Shown here piece by piece: positions 33,911 through 38,807 of a stretch of DNA of 38,807 nucleotides (the first letter of the stretch is position 1; each line of letters begins with the position of its first letter). The notes under the pieces were generated by a model. It did not search any database. It saw nothing but the letters and a program-made list of their open reading frames with translations, and was not told the DNA's origin. Location: NCBI GenBank assembly GCA_003550665.1, contig PUKW01000048.1:1-38807 (forward strand), given 5' to 3'. The stretch is from Paracoccaceae bacterium (lineage in GTDB: Bacteria; Pseudomonadota; Alphaproteobacteria; Rhodobacterales; Rhodobacteraceae). The position numbers and the translations under genes are program-made.

Positions 33911-34885
33911 ATGACGAAGACCGGAGTGTGGGCGGCCACGGCCGCAGCGGCGGCGGCGCTGTCGGCCGGCAGCGCCGCACAGGCGCAGGAGGACATCACC
34001 GTGACCCATTGGGGCGTGCTGATGTATGGCGCGCCCTACGCGATCGCGATGGATCAGGGCTTTTTCGAGGAGGCGGGCGTCGAGATCGGCGACATCCTGA
34101 CCTCCTCGGGCGGCGGCACGACGGTGCGCAACGTGCTCTCGGGCGATCTGCTCTACGGCGAGACGAGCCTCGCCGCGGCGGTCTCGGCGCATCTGTCCGG
34201 GCGCGAGATCGTCATCACCAATACCGGCGCCGATACCGTGGCCGATATTCTCTGGGTCGCGATGCCCGACAGCGACATCGAGTCCATAGAGGATTTCGAG
34301 GGCAAGCGCATCGCCTATACGCGCCCGCAATCGGTCACCGACATGACGCTGCGCATGGCGCTCGACGAGGCGGGAATCTCGTCCGATGACGTCGAGCTCA
34401 TCGCCGCGGGCGGGATTGGTGACGGGCTGACCATGCTCGAACAGGACGGCGCCGACGCCGTGCCGATCCTCGAGCCCGTCTGGGCCGCCAACCGCGACAA
34501 TTACAAGGCGGTGCTGGAGCTCGACGAGGCGCTGCCGCGCATCAGTCAGACCGTCGGCATCACCACGCGCGAGATGGCCGAGCAGAAGCCCGACGAGCTT
34601 CGCGCGCTGATCGAGGGGCGGCGCATGGGCGTGCAGTTCATCCAGGAGAACCCCGAGGAGGCCGCGCGCATCTTCGCCGAGGCCTATGAGAGCGATGTCG
34701 AGGTGATGGAAACCGCCGTCAACGCGATGCTCGATATCGATTACTGGTCCGAGGGCGGGTTCAACTTCGAGCAGATGGACCGCAAGATGCAGGGGCTGCG
34801 GCTCGTGGACGTGATCGACGAGGATGTCGACTGGTCTGAGGTCGTCGATGAGAGCTTCCTGCCCGAAGATCTGCGCAGCGAGTGA
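33911..34885 (+). CDS. ABC transporter substrate-binding protein (SsuA/THI5/NMT1-like)
   Basis: A 324-residue periplasmic binding protein. A signal peptide runs to SAGSAAQAQ (cleavage about residue 25, after AQA). The mature part starts VTHWGVLMYGAPYAIAMDQGFFEEAGVEIG, the typical first lobe of the SsuA/THI5/NMT1 type, with SSGGGTTVRNVLSGDLLYGETSLAAA and GKRIAYTRPQSVTDMTLRMALDEAG, then a hinge DAVPILEPVWA. This group carries taurine, sulfonates, pyrimidine precursors, riboflavin and others, so the ligand cannot be read directly. A strong GGGAGGAG site precedes the ATG. The ATPase gene follows after 12 bp. Confidence 0.88.
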   Translation: MTKTGVWAATAAAAAALSAGSAAQAQEDITVTHWGVLMYGAPYAIAMDQGFFEEAGVEIGDILTSSGGGTTVRNVLSGDLLYGETSLAAAVSAHLSGREIVITNTGADTVADILWVAMPDSDIESIEDFEGKRIAYTRPQSVTDMTLRMALDEAGISSDDVELIAAGGIGDGLTMLEQDGADAVPILEPVWAANRDNYKAVLELDEALPRISQTVGITTREMAEQKPDELRALIEGRRMGVQFIQENPEEAARIFAEAYESDVEVMETAVNAMLDIDYWSEGGFNFEQMDRKMQGLRLVDVIDEDVDWSEVVDESFLPEDLRSE

Positions 34886-34897
34886 GGGAGGCGGCAC

Positions 34898-35728
34898 TTG
34901 GCCGGTGAGATACACGCACGCCTGAGCGGCGTCACGCGCGTCTACCCGGCGGTGGCGGGCAACCCGCCCGTGCACGCGCTGGGTCCGATCGACCTGGAAC
35001 TGCGCCGCGGTGAGTTCTTCTCCATCGTCGGCCCTTCGGGCTGCGGCAAGTCCACCTGCATGGACGTGCTCGCCGGGCTTTCGCCGCCGAGCGAGGGGGA
35101 GGTCGCGTTCGAGGGCAAGCCGGTCAAGGGCAACGTGCCCGACGGGGTCGGCGCGGTGTTTCAGGAGGATGCGTCCTTTCCCTGGCTCACCGTGTCCGAC
35201 AACGTCGCGTTCGGGCTGCGCCGGCAGGGCGTCGATGGCGCCGAGATCGCCAAGCGGGTGGCGTATGCGCTCGGTTTCATGGGTCTGCGCGATTTCGCGC
35301 AGGCCTACCCGGCGCAGCTTTCCGGCGGCATGCGCCAGCGGGTGTGCATCGCGCGCACGCTGGTGCTGCAGCCGCGGCTGATCCTGCTCGACGAGCCCTT
35401 CGGCGCGCTCGATGCCCAGACCCGGCTGCTGATGGGGGACGAGCTTCTGCGGCTGTGGCGCGAAACCGGCGCCACGGTGCTGCTGATCACCCATGCGCTC
35501 GATGAGGCGACGATGCTGTCGGACCGGATTGGCGCGATGTCGGCGCGGCCGGGCCGGTTTCTGGAGACGATCGAGACCGGATGGCCGCGCGATCGCGACT
35601 CGAGCATGCTCGAGGGCGAGACCTTCGGCCATATCACGGGCCGGCTGTGGCAGATGCTGCGCGCGGAGTCGAAGGCGGCGATGGGCTACGGGTCCGAGCC
35701 GGGGCAGGCCGACCGGGAGGCGGGATGA
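34898..35728 (+). CDS. ABC transporter ATP-binding protein (SsuB/TauB-like)
   Basis: A 276-residue importer ATPase. Walker A GPSGCGKST (about 45-53), Q loop VFQEDASFPWLTV, signature LSGGMRQRV, Walker B LILLDEPFGALD and H-loop LLITHALDEA are all intact. The C-terminal ~60 residues follow the usual helical extension. The start is TTG at 34898 with GGGAGG just upstream. It is the only ATPase for two permease genes, so a homodimer would power a permease heterodimer. The stop overlaps the first permease start as ATGA. Confidence 0.93.
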   Translation: MAGEIHARLSGVTRVYPAVAGNPPVHALGPIDLELRRGEFFSIVGPSGCGKSTCMDVLAGLSPPSEGEVAFEGKPVKGNVPDGVGAVFQEDASFPWLTVSDNVAFGLRRQGVDGAEIAKRVAYALGFMGLRDFAQAYPAQLSGGMRQRVCIARTLVLQPRLILLDEPFGALDAQTRLLMGDELLRLWRETGATVLLITHALDEATMLSDRIGAMSARPGRFLETIETGWPRDRDSSMLEGETFGHITGRLWQMLRAESKAAMGYGSEPGQADREAG

Positions 35729-36474
35729 CGCGGCTCGCCTGGATCCGCCTCGCCATCGTGTTCGCCGCCTTCGCGGTGCTGGAATGGCTGGTGCAGTCGG
35801 GGCGGATATCAACGCACACGATGATACCGCCCACCGCGATGGTCACCGAGCTGTGGGCGCTGCTGGCCTCGGGGGAACTCACCGGTGATCTCGTGCAGAC
35901 GTTGAGCAATGTCGCGATTGCCTGCCTGCTCTCGGTGACGGTCGGGTTCGCGACGGGGGCGGGGGTGCACGCCGTCCCGCGGCTGCGCCGGGCACTCGAT
36001 CCGTTCCTGACGACCTATTACGCCGTGCCGTTCTTCGTCTTCTATCCGCTGCTGGTGTTCATCTTCGGGATGAACAACCTGCCGATGATCGCGATCGGCT
36101 TCATGTTCGCCGTCGTGGCGATGATCATCAATACGCTCAACGGGCTCGACAAGATCCCGCGGGTCTATGCGAAGGTCGCGCGCATGCACCAGATGGGCCG
36201 GCTCGCCACCGCGCTGCGCGTCCAGATCCCGGCGGCGATGCCCAACCTCTTCACCGGGCTGAAGCTGAGCGTCGCGTATTCCTTCATCGGCGTGATCGCG
36301 GCCGAGTTCATCCTCGCGCCGGGGGGGCTGGGATACGCCATTTCCTTTGCCTATGACAACTTCGACAACGAGACGATGTATGCGCTAATGCTGTTCATCC
36401 TCGTGCTCGTGACCGCGATCAACATGACCCTGCACAGCATCGAGCAGCGCCTTCTGCGCCGCCAGGGTCTTTGA
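35725..36474 (+). CDS. ABC transporter permease 1 (SsuC/TauC-like)
   Basis: A 249-residue permease with about six hydrophobic helices. The cytoplasmic coupling loop is around VYAKVARMHQMGRLATALRVQIPAAMPNLFTGLKLSVAYSF (EAA-type loop, here with weak match to the EAA consensus). The N terminus MTRLAWIRLAIVFAAFAVLEWL is a first helix. The ATG at 35725 overlaps the ATPase stop; a longer frame upstream is the ATPase read in another phase. It is followed 15 bp later by a second, different permease. Confidence 0.92.
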   Translation: MTRLAWIRLAIVFAAFAVLEWLVQSGRISTHTMIPPTAMVTELWALLASGELTGDLVQTLSNVAIACLLSVTVGFATGAGVHAVPRLRRALDPFLTTYYAVPFFVFYPLLVFIFGMNNLPMIAIGFMFAVVAMIINTLNGLDKIPRVYAKVARMHQMGRLATALRVQIPAAMPNLFTGLKLSVAYSFIGVIAAEFILAPGGLGYAISFAYDNFDNETMYALMLFILVLVTAINMTLHSIEQRLLRRQGL

Positions 36475-36489
36475 ACGGGCCGGGGGACC

Positions 36490-37236
36490 ATGACGCGCAA
36501 TACGACCTATGCACTCGACATCGCGCTGGTGATCGCCGGGATCCTCGTGATCTGGCAGCTGCTGCACATGGGCGCCGGCGATGTGGCGATCTCATCGCCC
36601 GCCGCGACCGCGCTGCGCGCGGGCGAGCTGCTGGCCTCGCCGGGGTTCTGGCCGCACGCCGCCGAGACCGGGCTGGCGCTGCTTTACGCGCTGATCATCG
36701 CGGTGCTGATCGGGCTTGGCGTGGGCACGCTTCTAGGCGCGCACCGCCTGTCGGGCGCGGTGGCCGAGCCGATCCTCGTCGCGCTCTATTCGCTGCCCAA
36801 GATCACGCTCTACCCCGTCATCCTGCTCGTCTTCGGGTTGGGGCTGGAGGCGAAGGTCGCCTTCGGCGCGATCCATGGCGTGATCCCGGTGACGATTTTC
36901 ACCATGAACGCCGTCAAGAACATCAACCCGGTCTTCCTGCGCACCAGCCGCGTGCTCGGCATGGGGCCGATGCAGACCGCGACGCATATCCTGGTGCCAG
37001 CGACGCTGCCCGAGATCGTCTCGGGCCTGCGGGTCGGGTTTTCGCTGACCCTGCTCGGGGTGATCATCGGCGAACTCTTCGCGTCGCATCGGGGCATGGG
37101 CTTTCTGGTGATGCGCGCGATCGGCACACATGACGTCGTCACCATGATGGCGGTGACGCTGATCCTTGCCGTGGCCGCCGTCCTGATCGCCTCGACGCTG
37201 CTCTATATCGACAACCGGCTGCACCGCCGCGTCTGA
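36490..37236 (+). CDS. ABC transporter permease 2 (SsuC/TauC-like)
   Basis: A 248-residue permease with about six helices. It has LIGLGVGTLLGAHRLSGAVAEPILVALYSLPKITLYPVILLVFG, typical of this group, and the coupling loop RVLGMGPMQTATHILVPATLPEIVSGLRVGFS. It is not a close duplicate of permease 1, so the two probably form a heterodimer. It is the last gene of the CoA-transferase/ABC operon. The TGA stop at 37234-37236 lies at the left end of repeat copy C. Confidence 0.92.
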   Translation: MTRNTTYALDIALVIAGILVIWQLLHMGAGDVAISSPAATALRAGELLASPGFWPHAAETGLALLYALIIAVLIGLGVGTLLGAHRLSGAVAEPILVALYSLPKITLYPVILLVFGLGLEAKVAFGAIHGVIPVTIFTMNAVKNINPVFLRTSRVLGMGPMQTATHILVPATLPEIVSGLRVGFSLTLLGVIIGELFASHRGMGFLVMRAIGTHDVVTMMAVTLILAVAAVLIASTLLYIDNRLHRRV

Positions 37237-37275
37237 GCGGTCGCGTTTCTTCGCATTCATGCGCCGCCTTCAGAC
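37233..37275. repeat. Intergenic repeat copy C (left part only)
   Basis: It aligns with the left 40 bp or so of copy A, allowing one missing base: GTCGCGTT, TT, GCATTC and GCGCCGCC are shared. It begins in the permease stop codon and reaches into the end of modC, so that the modC stop and its last residues (SEGGA) are encoded by repeat sequence. The right part of the element is not present. Confidence 0.65.
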
Positions 37276-38366
37276 CCGGCGGGGTCCGCTTGCTGCCGGG
37301 CGACATGGTCGCGCGCCACCGACATGGATTTGACGATGGCGTGGACGGGGTCGCCGGGGCGCAGGCGCATCTGCTCGACGGCGCGGCGGGTGATGCGCGC
37401 GACGATCTCCTGATCGCCCAGCGCGACATGGACCATGACCTCTAGCCCCGCGCCGGGCACGATCCGCGCCACGGTTCCGGCGAGAATGTTCTGCGCCGAG
37501 AGCCCCTCGGGCCGGCCGCGCGACAGGATCACGTCATGCGCCATGATGCGCATGCGCAGCCGCGTGCCCGGCGCCGCCGCGACGGTCGGCAGAAACAGCG
37601 GCCCCGTTGCCGCGTCGAGCCGGGTCAGCCCGTCGGACAGGTGCTCGGCCACGGTCGCGGGCAGCATCGCCGCGAGCTCGCGGATGCCCATGGCGCGCAG
37701 CGCGTCGGGGTCGGCCATGACCTCTGCGGTGGTGCCCGCGCGCACGATGCGGCCGGCATCGAGCACCACCATCCGGTCGGCGAGCATCTGCGCCTCGTTG
37801 ACGTCATGCGTCACGAGCACGACCGGCATCTCCAGATGGGCGCGCAGCGCGATGATCTCGTCGTGGAGCTTTTCGCGCGTGGCGCGGTCGACGGCCGAGA
37901 AGGGCTCGTCGAGCAGGAGCGCCTTCGGCCGGCGCGCGAGCGCGCGCGCCAGCGCCACGCGCTGCTGCTGCCCGCCTGAAAGCTGCGCCGGGTGGCGATC
38001 GGCGAGACCATGCAGGTTGACGAGATCGAGGATGCGCGCGGCCTCGGCCGCATCCTTCCGATCCATTGCCGCCATCACGTTCTGCGCTGCGGTCATGTGT
38101 GGAAACAGGGCGTAGCTCTGGAACACGATGCCGAGGCGGCGCCGGTGGATGGGGACATCCAGCCCCGCCTGCGTGTCGAGCCAGGCAACACCGTCCACCG
38201 CGACACGCGCGCGCTGCGGCCGCCACAGCCCCGCGATGGTGCGCAGCAGCGTCGTCTTGCCCGCGCCGGAATGGCCGACCAGCGCCAGAAGCTCGCCCGG
38301 CGCGACGCGGAACGCCGCATCGAGCGGGATCGGGCTCTCGGCCTGCGCCATCACCTCGAGCGTCAT
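37257..38366 (-). CDS. modC: Molybdate ABC transporter ATP-binding protein ModC
   Basis: A 369-residue ATPase. Walker A is VGHSGAGKTTLLRTIAG, then FQSYALFPHMTAAQNV (Q loop), signature LSGGQQQRVALARAL, Walker B ALLLDEPFSAVD and THDVNEAQ. After residue ~215 comes a regulatory region and a Mop/TOBE molybdate-binding domain (LSAQNILAGTVARIVPGAGLEVMVHVALGDQEIVARITRRAV). The Mop domain and the IMAHDVILSRGRPEGLSAQNIL segment point to molybdate or tungstate rather than sulfate. The ATG at 38366 gives MTLEVMAQ; a TTG at 38387 would add seven residues and overlap modB by 8 bp. The last residues come from repeat copy C. Confidence 0.93.
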   Translation of the reverse strand: MTLEVMAQAESPIPLDAAFRVAPGELLALVGHSGAGKTTLLRTIAGLWRPQRARVAVDGVAWLDTQAGLDVPIHRRRLGIVFQSYALFPHMTAAQNVMAAMDRKDAAEAARILDLVNLHGLADRHPAQLSGGQQQRVALARALARRPKALLLDEPFSAVDRATREKLHDEIIALRAHLEMPVVLVTHDVNEAQMLADRMVVLDAGRIVRAGTTAEVMADPDALRAMGIRELAAMLPATVAEHLSDGLTRLDAATGPLFLPTVAAAPGTRLRMRIMAHDVILSRGRPEGLSAQNILAGTVARIVPGAGLEVMVHVALGDQEIVARITRRAVEQMRLRPGDPVHAIVKSMSVARDHVARQQADPAGSEGGA

Positions 38367-38379
38367 CGCGCCGCGCCCG

Positions 38380-38807
38380 TCATCCAAGCCGCCGCCCGAC
38401 GCGCGCCGACAGCCAGAAGGTGACCGCGATGGTGAACAGCGAAATTGCCACCAGCACCGACGACATCACCGCCGCGGAGCGATTGTCGAAGGCCTGCACC
38501 CGGTCATAGATGGCGATGGCGATGGTCCGGGTCTCGCCCGGGATCGAGCCGCCGACCATCAGCACGATGCCGAACTCCCCCAGCGTATGCGCGAAGGTCA
38601 GCACCATCGCCGTGACCACGCCGGGCCAGGCCAGCGGCAGCTCGACCGAGCGCAGGCTGCGCAGCGGCGACATCCCGCAGCAGCTGGCGGCCTCGCGCAC
38701 CTCAACGGGGATGGCCTGAAAGCCGCGCTGCGCGGGCAGGATGGCGAAGGGCAGGTTGAAGATGATCGAGGCGATCACCAGCCCCGGAAAGCTGAAGACG
38801 AGCTGGC
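38380..38807 (-). CDS. modB: Molybdate ABC transporter permease ModB, 5' end outside the window
   Basis: The frame is open from the right edge to a stop at 38380; about 142 residues are visible, the C-terminal part of a permease of ~225. QLVFSFPGLVIASIIFNLPFAILP, REAASCCGMSPLRSLRSVELPLAWPGVVTAMVLTFAHTLGEFGIVLMVGG (coupling loop and helix) and GETRTIAIAIYDRVQAFD are characteristic of ModB. It is just upstream of modC with the usual modBC order, and a modA would be expected beyond the window. Confidence 0.93.
   Translation of the reverse strand, partial: QLVFSFPGLVIASIIFNLPFAILPAQRGFQAIPVEVREAASCCGMSPLRSLRSVELPLAWPGVVTAMVLTFAHTLGEFGIVLMVGGSIPGETRTIAIAIYDRVQAFDNRSAAVMSSVLVAISLFTIAVTFWLSARVGRRLG

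Overview
The window is about 38.8 kb of GC-rich alphaproteobacterial chromosome. Gene content and order (secB, dnaQ-coaE-aroE-maf, then hemJ-rho-mnmE-mnmG-rsmG-parA-parB) fit the order Rhodobacterales. The genus cannot be fixed from the sequence. The only conspicuously AT-rich stretch, near 3.88-3.94 kb, lies beside DnaA boxes, so I read the left third as the replication-origin end of the chromosome.

Layout. 1-959: the end of an FxsA-type membrane protein and secB. 964-3689 (minus): a tightly overlapped run of maf, aroE, coaE and dnaQ. 3690-4092: intergenic, probable oriC with four DnaA boxes, an AT-rich unwinding element and a full CtrA-type site. 4093-11460 (plus): hemJ, rho, mnmE, mnmG, rsmG, parA, parB, with two perfect 16-bp parS sites inside the starts of mnmG and rsmG. 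11466-13955 (minus): rph, rdgB, hemW. 14042-17454 (plus): hrcA, grpE and a membrane-anchored alpha/beta hydrolase. mutS (minus) diverges from a malic enzyme-phosphotransacetylase fusion and a P1-family Ntn hydrolase. The left half is therefore replication, segregation, tRNA modification, nucleotide-pool sanitation and protein quality control.

The right half (23.5-38.8 kb) is accessory. It holds a minus-strand set of glycosyltransferase, methyltransferase and sulfotransferase-like genes, then a TAXI-type TRAP transporter with a DUF1850 protein between its binding protein and its fused permease, then serB. From 30.9 to 37.2 kb is what looks like a self-contained uptake and catabolic unit: a GntR/FCD regulator, an HMG-CoA-lyase-like enzyme and, divergent from it, a class III CoA-transferase followed by a four-gene ABC importer. 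Two nearly identical operator-like sequences lie over the two divergent promoters. The simplest model is import of a small organic acid, CoA activation, and aldol-type cleavage by the lyase. The window ends in modC and a partial modB (molybdate import).

At least three copies of a degenerate ~105-bp intergenic repeat are present (23455, 30677, and a half copy at 37233). Their ends supply stop codons or a C-terminal tail to neighbouring genes. No rRNA, tRNA, insertion sequence, phage gene or CRISPR array was seen.
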